From assembly GCF_003841465.1 (NCBI RefSeq), contig NZ_REFZ01000005.1, positions 271,677 through 335,676 on the forward strand: a DNA stretch of 64,000 nt. The letters are read 5' to 3'. The notes beneath the pieces were generated by a model that had not been told where the DNA came from, made no database searches, and was given only the letters and a program-made list of their open reading frames with translations. The stretch is from Natrarchaeobius oligotrophus. GTDB taxonomy: Archaea; Halobacteriota; Halobacteria; Halobacteriales; Natrialbaceae. Position numbers and translations under genes: made by a program. Below, one piece after another: positions 42,103-52,155 of the stretch. Each line of letters begins with the position of its first letter. Position 1 is the stretch's first letter.

Positions 42103-42846
42103 ATGAATCGACGGCAGTATCTCATCGCGGGAATGGCCGCCACGGTGACGGCCGTCGCCGGCTGTCTCGGCGGGAACAACAGTACCGACGGCTACGGTCC
42201 AGAGCCGGAGGAAGTCCCCGAAGAGCGGTCGATCGACACGGACGAGTACGAAACGAAGTCGTTCGGCGGAATCGACGTCCCGCTCGCGCCGCTTGAGGAC
42301 GTCCACTACTGGTACCAGCGCCAGGAGGCGCGGATGGTCGACACGCGGGGCCGCGACCAGTACGACGCGGTTCGAATCACCGGTGCCGTCCTGAGTAGCG
42401 CGCCGGACGGCGTTTCGAACGATCCGGTCGCCACCTGGCCGGAGGAAGACCGGGTCGTCACCTACTGCGTCTGTCCGCACACGCTCGCCGGCCAGCGGGC
42501 GGCGACGTTGATCGCGGACGGATACGAGAACGTCTACGCGCTCGACGAGGGCCTTCAGGCCTGGTTCGAATCGGGATACCGAATCGAGGGGAGCGAAGCG
42601 ACACAGAGTCTCACCGCGTACACCGTCCGCGGTCGGTCAGATCCCGCCTACGCCGGCGAGTTCGTCACCGTGCGAACGCTCGAGAGCGATCAAAGCGAGA
42701 TGAGCGCGGTCGAGTCGGACGGAAGTTACGAACTGACGCTTCATTTCACCGACGTCGACGACGATACGGTGCTCGAGGTCGACGCGCCGTCGTACACGCG
42801 AGAGATGACCCTCGCGGAGGCGACGAGCGACGTCATCTCGGCCTGA
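42103..42846 (+). CDS. Rhodanese-domain lipoprotein
   Basis: 247 residues. Tat lipoprotein start (NRRQYLIAGMAATVTAVAGC, lipid Cys at residue 21). A rhodanese domain covers about 70-165: MVDTRGRDQYDAVRITGAVL, the active-site loop CVCPHTLAGQRAA and NVYALDEGLQAWFESGY. The catalytic Cys lies in a longer-than-usual YCVCPHTLAG loop. A C-terminal beta domain (170-247) has no assigned role. An extracytoplasmic sulfurtransferase or sulfide/cyanide handling role is likely; no partner gene. Confidence 0.82.
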   Translation: MNRRQYLIAGMAATVTAVAGCLGGNNSTDGYGPEPEEVPEERSIDTDEYETKSFGGIDVPLAPLEDVHYWYQRQEARMVDTRGRDQYDAVRITGAVLSSAPDGVSNDPVATWPEEDRVVTYCVCPHTLAGQRAATLIADGYENVYALDEGLQAWFESGYRIEGSEATQSLTAYTVRGRSDPAYAGEFVTVRTLESDQSEMSAVESDGSYELTLHFTDVDDDTVLEVDAPSYTREMTLAEATSDVISA

Positions 42847-42863
42847 CTTCCGTCAGGTAACGC

Positions 42864-44213
42864 TCACCCTCGGTCGTACGCCCCCTTCCGCTCGAGTTCG
42901 CCGCGTCGGCGCAGGACGCCCGGCGTTCGACAGATGCCCGGCGCGCCGGTCACCTGCGGGACGGTGCAGTTGTTACAGCTCTCGCAGATGACGCGTGCGT
43001 CGGGCTCTTCCGGCTCGAGCAGTCGCGCACCCAGTCTGGGTTCGGCGTAGAACGGCCGGGCCATCCCGACCATGTCGCAGGCGGGGCCGGAAGCGTTCGC
43101 TCCGTCGGTTTCGTTCGGATCGAGCAGTCGATCGATCGTCTCGCGCTCGCGGACGCCGCCCTCCGCGAGGACGGGGATCGAGACGCGCTCGCGGACCCGC
43201 CGACAGAACTCCTGGTTCCACGCCGGCTCGAAGTCGTACGCGACCGACTCGAGGCGGTTGCCGAGCGCGACCAGCCGCCGCCGCAGCGGTCCGCCGAAGG
43301 CGGCGTCGTACCCCTCGCGAAGCGCTTCGTTCTCCCAGGCCCGGTCGGGATACTCGCCGCGGACGATGCTCATGTCCCAGACCACCGACGCCAGAACCGG
43401 GACGACCGCGTCGTAGCCGATCCGCTCGAGCCGACGCGCCATCTCGACGCCGTCCTCGAGCGAGAGCGTTCGATTCACGAGCGGCGGGGGCGGTGCCGGC
43501 GTCTCGGCCGGCACCTTGGTCGTCAGCGCGACGTCGCCCGCCCGGTCGCGGATCTCGTCGTGGACGAGCGCGAGAAACTCGAGGCGCGCCTCGGGCGAGC
43601 CGCCGAACTCGTCGTCGCGCCGGTTGTAAAACGGCGAGCAGAACTGCTGGACGATCCCCATGTTCGCCCCCGAGAGGTGAACGCCGTCGTAGCCCGCCTC
43701 GACCGCGTACGCCGCCGAGCGGCCGAAATCGGCGGCGAGGTCGTACACCTCGTCGGTCGAGAGGACGTGCGGATCGTACGAGAGCGCCCCGATCCGGTCC
43801 AGAACCCGCAGCTGCCACGGCGGCCTCGAGACGGCGAGTTGCTCGAGGTCCGGATTCTCGCGGCGGTGTTCGGCGTGCCAGGTTTCCATGCTCCGGAGCC
43901 CGCCGTGTTCGAGCTGGACGAAGATCCGGCCGCCGTGGTCGTGAATTCGGTCGGTGAGTCGGGAGAGCCGCGAGACGAACGCCGGGTCGTGGACGCGCGT
44001 CATCCCCGGTGCCGCACAGCCGCCGTCGGCGCGGACGATCGTCGCTCCCTGAAAGATCAGCCCCACGCCGGAGGCCGCGGCGGGCTCGAGGTCGTCGATC
44101 AGCGTCTCGACCGCGTCCGGCCCGTTGCCGGCGCACTCGAGCAGCGGTGCCCGATAGAGTCGGTTCGGAATCCGGACGCCGCCGATCTCGATCGGTTCCT
44201 CGAGGGTCGCCAT
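42864..44213 (-). CDS. Old Yellow Enzyme family NADH:flavin oxidoreductase
   Basis: 449 residues from ATG 44213. FMN-binding TIM barrel: IGGVRIPNRLYRAPLLECAG; FVQLEHGGLRS; AVEAGYDGVHLSGANMGIVQQFCSPFYNRRDDEFGGS; IPVLAEGGVRERETIDRLL; MVGMARPFYAEP. A C-terminal cluster CESCNNC ... GIC holds four Cys suitable for a [4Fe-4S] site, as in 2,4-dienoyl-CoA reductase-type OYEs, but the protein ends before the FAD/NADH domain. Electrons must therefore come from another protein. Substrate unknown. Confidence 0.9.
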   Translation of the reverse strand: MATLEEPIEIGGVRIPNRLYRAPLLECAGNGPDAVETLIDDLEPAAASGVGLIFQGATIVRADGGCAAPGMTRVHDPAFVSRLSRLTDRIHDHGGRIFVQLEHGGLRSMETWHAEHRRENPDLEQLAVSRPPWQLRVLDRIGALSYDPHVLSTDEVYDLAADFGRSAAYAVEAGYDGVHLSGANMGIVQQFCSPFYNRRDDEFGGSPEARLEFLALVHDEIRDRAGDVALTTKVPAETPAPPPPLVNRTLSLEDGVEMARRLERIGYDAVVPVLASVVWDMSIVRGEYPDRAWENEALREGYDAAFGGPLRRRLVALGNRLESVAYDFEPAWNQEFCRRVRERVSIPVLAEGGVRERETIDRLLDPNETDGANASGPACDMVGMARPFYAEPRLGARLLEPEEPDARVICESCNNCTVPQVTGAPGICRTPGVLRRRGELERKGAYDRG

Positions 44214-44334
44214 ACCCCGCCTATCACGGGATCGTACAAGAGCGTGCCGCACGGGGTGAGCGGACGGCCGCGACCTCGAAGTTCGGGTTGTCGGCAACCC
44301 TAACCCTTTCCGTTTCCCGGTCGTTCGACCGCGC

Positions 44335-44613
44335 ATGGCACCCGTCACCCGGCTCGTACTCGACGTACTGAAACCGCACGACCCGGGCGTCGTCTCCTTT
44401 GCGACCCAACTGGGCGACCTCGAGGACGTCGACGCGACCACCGCGACCGTCGTCGAGGTCGACGAGACAGTCAAGACGCTCCGCGTGACCATCGAGGGGG
44501 ACGACCTCGACCTCGAGTCGATACGCGCCGAGATCGAGGATCTGAGCGCGTCGATCCACTCGATCGATCAGGTCGCCTGCGGCTCGCGCGCCGTTGACGA
44601 TCCCTGGCTCTGA
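44335..44613 (+). CDS. DUF211-family protein
   Basis: 92 residues. MAPVTRLVLDVLKPHDPGVVSFATQLGDLEDVDATTATVVEVDETVKTLRVTIEG is the ferredoxin-like fold of DUF211, a small archaeal family with no proven function. It lies two bases before the VIT1-like transporter gene, a pairing I recall from other haloarchaea, which suggests a metal-sensing or assembly role. Confidence 0.88.
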   Translation: MAPVTRLVLDVLKPHDPGVVSFATQLGDLEDVDATTATVVEVDETVKTLRVTIEGDDLDLESIRAEIEDLSASIHSIDQVACGSRAVDDPWL

Positions 44614-44615
44614 CG

Positions 44616-45197
44616 ATGCGTGCACGCATCGCTCGTCTCCGGCGGGTCCTCGAGAAGGAAGACGTCCGTTCGATCTCCCGGCGGTACTTCATCGCCAACG
44701 GCTTCGACGGCACGCTCACCAGCATCGGTGTCGTCGTCGGCGCCTACCTCTCGGGCATCGACGACGGCCTCACCGCGGTCGCGATCGGCGTCGGCGCGGC
44801 CGTCGGCCTCGGCACGTCGGGGGTCTGGAGCGTCTGGGAGATCGAACGCGCGGAAGCGCGGGCCGAGCGCCACCGCCTCGAGCGGGCGATGCTCACCGAA
44901 CTCGAGGACACGAGAGTCCAGCGCGAGGGCCGGGCCGCCCAGATCGTCCACGCCGTCGCGAGCGCGTCCGGACCGCTGCTGGCGATCACGCTCACGCTCG
45001 TCCCGCTGGCGCTCGAGGGGATCGTCTTCACGATGCTCGAGGCGGTGATCGCCTCGATCGTCGTCGGTATCCTGATCCTCTCGACGTTCGGCGTCTACCT
45101 CGCGTCGATCTCGCGCCAACGCTGGTACGTCGCCGCCGTCCGGATGGGACTCGCGGGGCTCGTCGTCGCGGGGATCAACGTCCTGTTGCCGGGGTGA
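44616..45197 (+). CDS. VIT1/CCC1-family membrane transporter
   Basis: 193 residues. Family motif YFIANGFDGTLTSIGVVVGAYLSG at about residue 25-50, then three to four more hydrophobic segments (VAIGVGAAVGLGTSGVW; PLLAITLTLVPLALEGIVF; VIASIVVGILILSTFGVYLA; MGLAGLVVAGINVLL). A charged helix (REIE...RHRLERAMLTELED-like) between helices 2 and 3 matches the cytosolic metal-binding helices of VIT1. Predicted Fe2+/Mn2+ export or storage. Operonic with the DUF211 gene. Confidence 0.88.
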   Translation: MRARIARLRRVLEKEDVRSISRRYFIANGFDGTLTSIGVVVGAYLSGIDDGLTAVAIGVGAAVGLGTSGVWSVWEIERAEARAERHRLERAMLTELEDTRVQREGRAAQIVHAVASASGPLLAITLTLVPLALEGIVFTMLEAVIASIVVGILILSTFGVYLASISRQRWYVAAVRMGLAGLVVAGINVLLPG

Positions 45198-45278
45198 TCT
45201 CCGCTCGAGCGCGAGACGCGTTCGATCGCGGATCGCTTCCGCTCTGTCCTCGAGGGAGAGGCCCGTCGAACGAGTCGG

Positions 45279-45803
45279 TCACTTCTCGACTTCGAGCAGC
45301 GCCACCCGCTCGCGGACCAGCGCCGACAGCGGGGCGTCGGTCGCCGCCCGCTCGGCGTCGGTGACCTCGAAGAAGTCACACAGCGTCTCCTCGTCCGACT
45401 CCGGGAGCGTCGACTCCCGCGAAGCGACCGCCTCGAGTTCCGCCACCTCCTCGAGCGCAGCCGCTTCGCGGTCGTCGTTCCCGTCGTCGCGCCCCGGTTC
45501 GGCGTCGATCAGGATCGCGGCCCGGTTCTCGCCCTCGCCGACGCCCATCTCGAGCGCCCGGTCGATCTGTCGCCGCCCGGCGGCGTACAGCAGGATCTCG
45601 ACGGCTCGGTCGCGAGCCACGTTCTCCCCTCGCTCGATCGACCGGTCGGCCAGTTCGACCGCGCGCTCGAGATGACGGCGATCGGCGACGTACCGGGTGT
45701 CGAACGCTTGGACCGTCACGCCGTGACCGTCGCCGATCTCGCCCAGCCGCGAGACGAACGCGTCGAGGTCGTCGACCGACAGCCGGCACTCGAGCAGTTT
45801 CAC
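45279..45803 (-). CDS. cgi121: KEOPS complex subunit Cgi121
   Basis: 174 residues. The family block [61 protein letters not shown] is clear; it binds tRNA and the Bud32 kinase. KEOPS makes the t6A base at position 37 of ANN-decoding tRNAs. Its start overlaps the end of hel308 by four bases, so the two are co-translated. No other KEOPS subunit is nearby. An acidic insertion (about 95-125) is present. Confidence 0.9.
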   Translation of the reverse strand: MKLLECRLSVDDLDAFVSRLGEIGDGHGVTVQAFDTRYVADRRHLERAVELADRSIERGENVARDRAVEILLYAAGRRQIDRALEMGVGEGENRAAILIDAEPGRDDGNDDREAAALEEVAELEAVASRESTLPESDEETLCDFFEVTDAERAATDAPLSALVRERVALLEVEK

Positions 45804-48160
45804 GAGAAGTCACCCAGGCTGGACTGATCGTCGGTCGCCGCCGCGTCCTCGCCCGTCGTTCCGGCCGCCCCGGTCCCGCCGTCGCCGGAACCACCGTCCG
45901 TCCCGCCGGCCGCCTCACCCGTCGGCTCGACGCCGTCCATCGACGGATCCTTCCGTCCCGCGTTCTCGAGGATCGTCTCGGCGGTCTTCTTCCCCTTGAG
46001 AACCCGGAGAACGACGCCTTTGTCCGCCGTCCGGAGGTCCGCGGGCTCCTCGATGCCCGCCTCGTAGAGTCGGCGGGCGCGCTTGCGGCCGACGCCGCCG
46101 ACCGAGACCAGCTCGAGCAGCTCCTCGCCGACGCCGTGCTCGACGCGGACGCGCGCCTCGCGAACCGCGACGGTCCACTCGCTGTCGATCTCGCGAGCCA
46201 ACGACTCCGCAGCGCCGAGCAACCACTCCGCGGTGTCGACCTTCCCGCGGAGGTCGCCGGGACCGATCTTGTAGCGCTCGGTGATCCGCTCCTCGTCGAC
46301 CTCGTCGGCCCAGTCCTCGAGCAACCTGCCCGTCTTCAGGGCCGCGAGCCAGTCCTCGAAGCGGTTCTCCTCGAACTCGCTCGGGGCGTCCCCGAGCAGT
46401 TCGGTTTCGCGTTCGTAGTACAGCTCGCCGAATTTCTCGTCTTCGCCCGAACGGAGGTAGAGTTCGTACATGTCCGGTGTTCGGGAGACGAGCTGGTAGA
46501 GCCCGAGCGCGGTCGACCGCTCGTCGGCGCTCTCGAGGCCGTGGACGATTTCGGCGGCGCTCATCGGGTCGAGGTAGAGTCGGGAGACGGTGTGACCGAG
46601 GCTGGTGGCCTCGAGTTCCACCTCGGCGTCCCCGCGCTCGGCGAGGTCGGCGGCGGAGGTGAACGCGTCCGCGTCGGGTTCGTCCGCCCCTCCACCGCCC
46701 GAGCGCTCGACGAAGTCGTTGCGTTCGAGGTAGGCGAGCACGTCGTCGGTCACCGCCTCGAGTCGCCCGGGCTCGCTCGATTGGCTCGCGTACAGCGTCG
46801 CCTCGAGGAACTCGAGCAGTCCCTCGCGGGTCCGGGCGAACCCGGAGGCGATCGTCGCGAGGACGTGCGTCCGCAGGGCGGGCTCGGCCGCGAGCTTCGA
46901 GCGGACGGGCTCCGGGTCGGCCCAGACGTAGCGGTCGAACAGCTCCTGGCTCTCGTCGTGGCTCGACGCGAGCAGGACGGCCTCGCCGTAGGGATCGAGT
47001 CCCGGTCGACCCGCCCGCCCCATCATCTGGTGGACCTCGAGCACGTCGAGCGGGGCCATCCCGCCGGCGCTGGGGTCGAAGCGTCGCCAGTCGCGGACGA
47101 CGACGCGTCGGGCGGGCGTGTTGACGCCCGCAGCGAGCGTCGGCGTCGCCGAGATCACCTTCAACAGTCGGTCGCGGAAGGCGTCCTCGACGAGGCTCCG
47201 CTGGGTGCTCGAGAGGCCGGCGTGGTGAAACGCCGACCCGCGCTCGACGCAGTCGGCGAGATCGCGACTCGTTTCGGTGTCGCTGTCGTCGCGGATCTCC
47301 GCCGCCAGCTCCGTCAGCTCCGTTCGCTCCTCGTCGGCGAGTTCGGGTTCGGCGACGCCGCCGAGTCTGCGGGCGGCGGCCTCGGCGTTCCGACGGGAGT
47401 TGACGAACACGAGCGAGGAACCGCCCTCCCGTAGGATGTCGCGGACGAGCGCGGCTTCCTGTCTCTCGCTCCCCTGTACCGCCACCTCGCGCGTCGTGCC
47501 GTCGTCGAAGTTGAGCGCGTTGCCGTAGTGGACGCCCATCCGGAGGTCGATCGGCCGCCAGTCCGTCTCGACGAGCGCGGCGTCGAGCCAGTCGGCGATC
47601 TCGTTCGCGTTGCCGACGGTCGCCGAGAGCGCGACGACCTGCAGCCGCGGGGTGAGCCGTCGCAGCTTCGCGAGCGTCACCTCGAGCGTCGGCCCCCGAT
47701 TCCGATCGTCGATGAGGTGGACCTCGTCGCTGACGACGCAGGTGAGATCCGAGAGCCAGTCCGCGCCGTTTCGCACGAGCGAGTCGACCTTCTCGCTCGT
47801 GGCGACGATCAGATCCTTCGTGGCGAGCCAGTCGCTGGTCGACTCGTAGTTGCCGGTCGCGACGCCCGTCGTCACGCCGAACGACTCGTAGGCGTCGAAC
47901 TCGGCCTTTTTCTCGCTGGCGAGCGCCCGAAGCGGCACGATGTACAGCGCCTTCCCGCCGCGTTCGACCGCCGACAGCATCGCGAGCGCGGCGATCATCG
48001 TCTTGCCGCTCGCGGTCGGGACGGCCGCGACGAGGCTCTCCCCGTCGGTCGCGCCGGCCTCGACCGCCTCGGCCTGGGGCGGGTACAGCTTTTCGATCCC
48101 CTCCCGCTGGAAGTGTTCGATCGCGCCGGGCGGGAGCCGCGACAGCTCCTCGACGTTCAT
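45800..48160 (-). CDS. hel308: Hel308-type ATP-dependent DNA helicase
   Basis: 786 residues from ATG 48160 ([16 protein letters not shown]); ATG 48169 would add three. Motifs: Q-motif region [12 protein letters not shown], Walker [19 protein letters not shown] (DExH), [44 protein letters not shown] and [18 protein letters not shown]. The C-terminal part has the ratchet and a helix-hairpin-helix ([23 protein letters not shown]). A Gly/Thr/Ala-rich tail of 45 residues ends in QSSLGDFS, a possible clamp- or SSB-interacting peptide. Works at stalled forks. Confidence 0.95.
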   Translation of the reverse strand: MNVEELSRLPPGAIEHFQREGIEKLYPPQAEAVEAGATDGESLVAAVPTASGKTMIAALAMLSAVERGGKALYIVPLRALASEKKAEFDAYESFGVTTGVATGNYESTSDWLATKDLIVATSEKVDSLVRNGADWLSDLTCVVSDEVHLIDDRNRGPTLEVTLAKLRRLTPRLQVVALSATVGNANEIADWLDAALVETDWRPIDLRMGVHYGNALNFDDGTTREVAVQGSERQEAALVRDILREGGSSLVFVNSRRNAEAAARRLGGVAEPELADEERTELTELAAEIRDDSDTETSRDLADCVERGSAFHHAGLSSTQRSLVEDAFRDRLLKVISATPTLAAGVNTPARRVVVRDWRRFDPSAGGMAPLDVLEVHQMMGRAGRPGLDPYGEAVLLASSHDESQELFDRYVWADPEPVRSKLAAEPALRTHVLATIASGFARTREGLLEFLEATLYASQSSEPGRLEAVTDDVLAYLERNDFVERSGGGGADEPDADAFTSAADLAERGDAEVELEATSLGHTVSRLYLDPMSAAEIVHGLESADERSTALGLYQLVSRTPDMYELYLRSGEDEKFGELYYERETELLGDAPSEFEENRFEDWLAALKTGRLLEDWADEVDEERITERYKIGPGDLRGKVDTAEWLLGAAESLAREIDSEWTVAVREARVRVEHGVGEELLELVSVGGVGRKRARRLYEAGIEEPADLRTADKGVVLRVLKGKKTAETILENAGRKDPSMDGVEPTGEAAGGTDGGSGDGGTGAAGTTGEDAAATDDQSSLGDFS

Positions 48161-48358
48161 CACGCCCATTTGGCTCGTCCCGCGGTTTAAAGTATCGTCT
48201 CGAGGCGGTTTCGTCGCTCGCTCGATCTAGCGGGAGGCGGTCGGTCAGGAACGGCGAGTACGGTCGGCTTTCGAACGAACTTCGACGAGACACGAGCGCA
48301 GCCGCGTCCGAACGGTTGGTGGTCGGTTCACCGTCGAGGACGAATCGACGGCGTGTTG

Positions 48359-48607
48359 CTACGTCGAATCCTGGTCGATCGGCGGATTGAGGTAGCAGGC
48401 GTCGACGATCGCGAGCGCGCCGACGACCGACGCCGCGAGTACCGCCCCCGTCGTCGACAGGCCCGTCACGTTCGACGCGACCAGTGCAACCGCGAACGCG
48501 ACCGGAACGACGCCGAGTACGAAGTCGTACCGGTCCACCGCGGCGAGAACGTCGACCAGGACGTCGAACGGATCCCGTTCGGGTCGGCCGATGGTTTTCT
48601 CGTACAT
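48359..48607 (-). CDS. Small membrane protein, function unknown
   Basis: 82 residues from ATG 48607. A short cytosolic part (MYEKTIGRPERDPFDVLVDVLAAVD) precedes two membrane helices (YDFVLGVVPVAFAVALVASNV and TGAVLAASVVGALAIVDACYL), ending LNPPIDQDST. Similar proteins occur across haloarchaea with no assigned role. Monocistronic. Confidence 0.65.
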   Translation of the reverse strand: MYEKTIGRPERDPFDVLVDVLAAVDRYDFVLGVVPVAFAVALVASNVTGLSTTGAVLAASVVGALAIVDACYLNPPIDQDST

Positions 48608-49024
48608 TCGTTCTCACCTCGGCACCCGTTCGTAGACGAGCGAGTCCTAAAAGCCCTTTGCGGAACGCTCGGACGCCCGTTCGAGATTTCGGCGTTCGCA
48701 CTCTCTCAGTCCGTTCTGTGATGAGCAGGCGCACGACCCGCGGTGGACGTCCCGTAGGCGGCTCGTTTTATCGCTCCAGAGACCGTCGCTCGCGGCCCGT
48801 GTATCGCTTCCAGCGCATCAAGACCGCCTCGAGACGCGACGGTGGAAAACGGAGTCGAACCCGACCGTCTCGGCGCTGTTCGTACGGCCGTCGTATTCGC
48901 TCGAGACGTCTCGACGGGCGGCTCGTAACCCCGTCGAAGGCGAACTCACGAGCTGCGATCGTGAGGCTCGTCGACGCTCGACGGACCGATAGATTGGTAC
49001 CGTCACACCCGCGAATCGATACTA
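48608..49024. other. Intergenic region without a supported gene
   Basis: 417 bases, GC-rich. Reading frames on both strands are Arg/Ser-rich shadows. A perfect CTCACGA/TCGTGAG stem lies near 48946-48966. I see no RNA gene. Confidence 0.4.
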
Positions 49025-49513
49025 ATGCAGCAGACGGGCCACTACGGCGCAGCGCTCGTGGCGTACGCGCCGGTCGGATTCGTCGTTGCGGTCCTTCTCT
49101 CACTCGAGTTGGCGGCGATCGGCGGAGTCGTCGCGGTCGTACTTTCGGTTCTCCCCGACGCCGATATGAAGACCGCGCGAATCGCCCACCGCGGCGTGAC
49201 GCACACGGTCCATTTCGCTGTGCTGGTCGGCGGCATACTCGGTCTGGCCGGGGTGGTCGCAGGTGTACGAACTAACTTCGGCGTCCCGTTCGTACTCGGA
49301 TCGCTGGGGTTCGTCATCGGAACGACCGCCATCGCGTCGCACATCGTCGTCGATGCGCTTACGCCCATGGGAGTCGACCCGTTTCTCACCGGTAACCGAT
49401 ACTCCCTTTCCGTGACGCCGGCCGCCAATCCGGTCGCAAACTACGCGTTGCTCTGTCTCGGAATCGTCGCGGTCGTCCTCGCAGTCGGACTGGCGAGCGT
49501 GGTGGTCGCATAA
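49025..49513 (+). CDS. YdjM/DUF457-type membrane-bound metal-dependent hydrolase
   Basis: 162 residues. The family pattern is present: HYGAALVAYAPVG with an early His, LSVLPDADMKTARIAHRGVTHTVHFAVLVGG (Asp and two His metal ligands next to a membrane helix) and IASHIVVDALTPMG. Four to five membrane helices. Distantly related bacterial members are linked to the SOS response or phospholipids; the role in archaea is unknown. It starts the less GC-rich surface-polysaccharide patch. Confidence 0.82.
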   Translation: MQQTGHYGAALVAYAPVGFVVAVLLSLELAAIGGVVAVVLSVLPDADMKTARIAHRGVTHTVHFAVLVGGILGLAGVVAGVRTNFGVPFVLGSLGFVIGTTAIASHIVVDALTPMGVDPFLTGNRYSLSVTPAANPVANYALLCLGIVAVVLAVGLASVVVA

Positions 49514-49609
49514 GATGTTGCGCACTGCTCGGACGGTTGCAAACACGCTGGATTCACCGGGCAATCGCGACGGCCCGACGTCCGCTTCGATCGGGTAACT
49601 CATCGGACC

Positions 49610-51115
49610 ATGGACATCAAAAAACGACTGACTCACGGCTTCTTTTACATCTTCACCGGTCGCGTGGGCGCTGGCGTGTTGACGGTACTCACCACTCCAC
49701 TCGTCGTCCGCGTGCTGGGAAGCGGCGGCTACGGTGATTACGCGTTTGCGATGGCGGTCTACAGCGCGCTACGTACGCTCGCTGGCGGCGGCGTGTACGA
49801 AGGTGCGCGAAAGTACATCGCGGAGTATCCGGATCGCGAGGACAAAGCGGCGGTGTTCTCCTTTTATGTCACGATTTCGTTTTTGTCCGGTGCGGCGATC
49901 GCGCTTGGACTGGTACTGTTTACGTACGCCGCGATCGGCACCGTACTGCTGGAGTACCGCTTGCGCAACTACCTGTACATCGTCGCCGTGATGGTGTTCT
50001 TCCACGCCTTTTACCACCTCGTTCGAAGTTCGTTGATGGGGTTCAAACTGGAGGAGTACTCGGAGACGATGTACGTTCTCAACAGGGTGTTCTTCCCGAT
50101 CATCGGGCTTCCTCTCGCCGTGATCGGATTCCACGTTTCGGGCGTACTGATCGGACACGCGGCGTCGACGTTTCTGATCGTGGTCATCGGCTACGCGGCC
50201 CTGAAACGTCACACGAGCGTTCGCCTCCGCGGAATACGATCGCTCGTCCCGAATCCGGTAGAACTCTTTCACTCCCCCATGTTCCGGTACGGGTTGCTGA
50301 ACGTCGTGTTCGTGCTACTAACCAAATCGCTCTACATCGCCGATATTCTCTTGTTGCAGCCGTTCGTGGCGAGCGAACGAGTGGGATTTTACAACGCATC
50401 GCTCGTCGTTGCGGAATTCCTGTGGTTCGTACCGCTCGCCTTACAGATCGTCCTGCTCCACTCCGCCTCACAATTGTGGGCCGAAGGCCGGACCGCAGAG
50501 ATAACGGAGATGGCGAGCAACATTACGCGGTACACGTTGTTGCTCACCGGCGGCGTCGGCGTCGTGCTCGCGATCGTCGGTGACTCGTTTTTGCCGATCT
50601 ACTTCGGCGGCGAGTTCACCGCGTCGTACGTACCGATGCTGTTGCTGTTACCGGGTGTCGTCGGATTCGCAGTCGCTCGTCCGATATACGCGATCGGACA
50701 GGGCCACGGGAACATGCGGGTACTGATCTACGGAACCGGGGCCGCTGCGATACTAAACGTGCTTTTGAATCTCGCGTTGATTCCGCGGTACGGCGTCGCC
50801 GGGGCGGCGGTCGCGACCAGCATCGGATACGGATCGATGCTGTTGTTCCACGTCTGGGCGGCGAAACGGCTGGGCTTCGATCCGCTCAGAAACGTTCGGC
50901 TCGGCCGGGTGATCGTCTCCTGTCTCGGGCCGCTTCCGATTCTCTGGCTGATCGATCGGTTCGTCGAGTCGAACGTGCTCTCGATCGTCGTCGTGACGCT
51001 GGTTGGGTTGACGACGCTCTTTTTGCTCGCCTGGACAACGAGAGCGCTCTCCCGGACGGAAGTCACGGAGGTGCTCGAGGCTGTGCCTCGAGTCCGTCAA
51101 CTGACGTCCCGGTAG
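49610..51115 (+). CDS. Polysaccharide flippase (Wzx / MOP superfamily)
   Basis: 501 residues with about 12-14 hydrophobic helices. The N terminus LTHGFFYIFTGRVGAGVLTVLTTPLVVRVLGSGGYGDYAFAM is the MOP oligosaccharide flippase signature. It moves lipid-linked sugars across the membrane for S-layer or surface glycans. No glycosyltransferase lies next to it in this window; the methyltransferase at 51179 may decorate the glycan. Base composition is lower in GC than the flanks, which suggests acquisition by transfer. Confidence 0.9.
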   Translation: MDIKKRLTHGFFYIFTGRVGAGVLTVLTTPLVVRVLGSGGYGDYAFAMAVYSALRTLAGGGVYEGARKYIAEYPDREDKAAVFSFYVTISFLSGAAIALGLVLFTYAAIGTVLLEYRLRNYLYIVAVMVFFHAFYHLVRSSLMGFKLEEYSETMYVLNRVFFPIIGLPLAVIGFHVSGVLIGHAASTFLIVVIGYAALKRHTSVRLRGIRSLVPNPVELFHSPMFRYGLLNVVFVLLTKSLYIADILLLQPFVASERVGFYNASLVVAEFLWFVPLALQIVLLHSASQLWAEGRTAEITEMASNITRYTLLLTGGVGVVLAIVGDSFLPIYFGGEFTASYVPMLLLLPGVVGFAVARPIYAIGQGHGNMRVLIYGTGAAAILNVLLNLALIPRYGVAGAAVATSIGYGSMLLFHVWAAKRLGFDPLRNVRLGRVIVSCLGPLPILWLIDRFVESNVLSIVVVTLVGLTTLFLLAWTTRALSRTEVTEVLEAVPRVRQLTSR

Positions 51116-51178
51116 AAGGCGACCGTTCTCGTTCCGAGAATATCGGTCGAGGACGAACAGGGTCCTCGTTCCAGTCGT

Positions 51179-51883
51179 TTAGACGTCTTGAACCGGACCG
51201 GAGAGGCTCGCGTGTTGCCACACTTTGTTCATCACGTATCGCTTGAACCGGTTCGATTTGTCCCGGTTTTCCGTCTTGTACGTCCTGATGCGTTCGCGGA
51301 CGAACTCGGTGGCGAACGGTGGGACGACGATTATCTCGTCCACGTAGATCAGGACGTGGTAGTCCTCGTTGACCTCTTCGACGGCGTGGATGATCTCCTG
51401 GATGCCCGGCCAGTCGTCCATGTCGAACGGTTCCCGTCGCGGAGAGGTGAACACTCGGGCGTCGTCGATGAAGACGAAATGGTCGTGGTCGGACAGCGAC
51501 AACGCTTCCAGTTCCTCCAGCACCGGACACTCCGTGAACTCGGCGTTGGCCGACGTATCACCCGCCGACTCCAACCACTTTCCGCCGCAGTGGGCGTCGA
51601 GGTGAAAGACGGCTGAGTCCTCCAGCTCCTGGACGATTTTCGGCAGTTCGTCCTGAGATTTCCCCTTGACGAACTCGATATTGTCGAGGTGTCCCCTCTC
51701 GTTCGTCGCCCGCGCGTGCAGTTCGTCGTCCATCTCGATCGTCGTGACCCGATCGAAGTATTCGCTCGCCCACTCGGCCGTCTCTCCGACGTTCGTTCCC
51801 GTTTCGATGAAGCGGTCGACGTCGAACTCGTACCGAATGTCCGTTATCAGGCGAGCGGTATCCGTGTGGAAATTGGCTTGCAT
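51179..51883 (-). CDS. Class I SAM-dependent methyltransferase-like protein
   Basis: 234 residues. Rossmann motif I DRFIETGTNVGETAEWAS (about 25-45), motif II VTTIEMDDELHARA, then FVKGKSQDELPKIVQEL and VFHLDAHCGGKW, where the motif IV region reads HLDAH. FVFIDDARVF and a conserved HVLIYVDEIIVVPPF follow. Resembles FkbM/cell-wall type methyltransferases linked to glycan genes. Convergent with the flippase gene (63 bases apart). Its upstream side (51884-52155) is AT-rich and without a gene. Confidence 0.75.
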   Translation of the reverse strand: MQANFHTDTARLITDIRYEFDVDRFIETGTNVGETAEWASEYFDRVTTIEMDDELHARATNERGHLDNIEFVKGKSQDELPKIVQELEDSAVFHLDAHCGGKWLESAGDTSANAEFTECPVLEELEALSLSDHDHFVFIDDARVFTSPRREPFDMDDWPGIQEIIHAVEEVNEDYHVLIYVDEIIVVPPFATEFVRERIRTYKTENRDKSNRFKRYVMNKVWQHASLSGPVQDV

Positions 51884-52155
51884 GAGTGGGTGGTTCGATC
51901 TATGCTACAAAAAGATTCTCAAAACCCGACAAATTGGGAAAAACTCGTCTAAATCCTAGTAAAGTAGGTATAAATCGTCGCCTGTTTTGGATATCTCGAC
52001 AACGGACTGACAGCTCCACCGTCCCTCTGAATCGGATTGGTGACGGGACCGTTCCCACCCGGCACGGACGGTGCGTTAACCGTGCTGGAATCGTCACGTC
52101 ACGCCGGTAGGAGTAAGTGGAAGACAAAAGTCCACGAGACCCGTGAGTGACTGAC

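Noticed and set aside
41973..42296. Protein frame starting inside the tRNA-Gln gene
   Set aside because: Its start lies in the acceptor stem and it overlaps the well-supported rhodanese lipoprotein gene out of frame.
48768..49103. An Arg-rich 111-residue minus-strand frame
   Set aside because: Low-complexity shadow overlapping the start of the YdjM-type gene.
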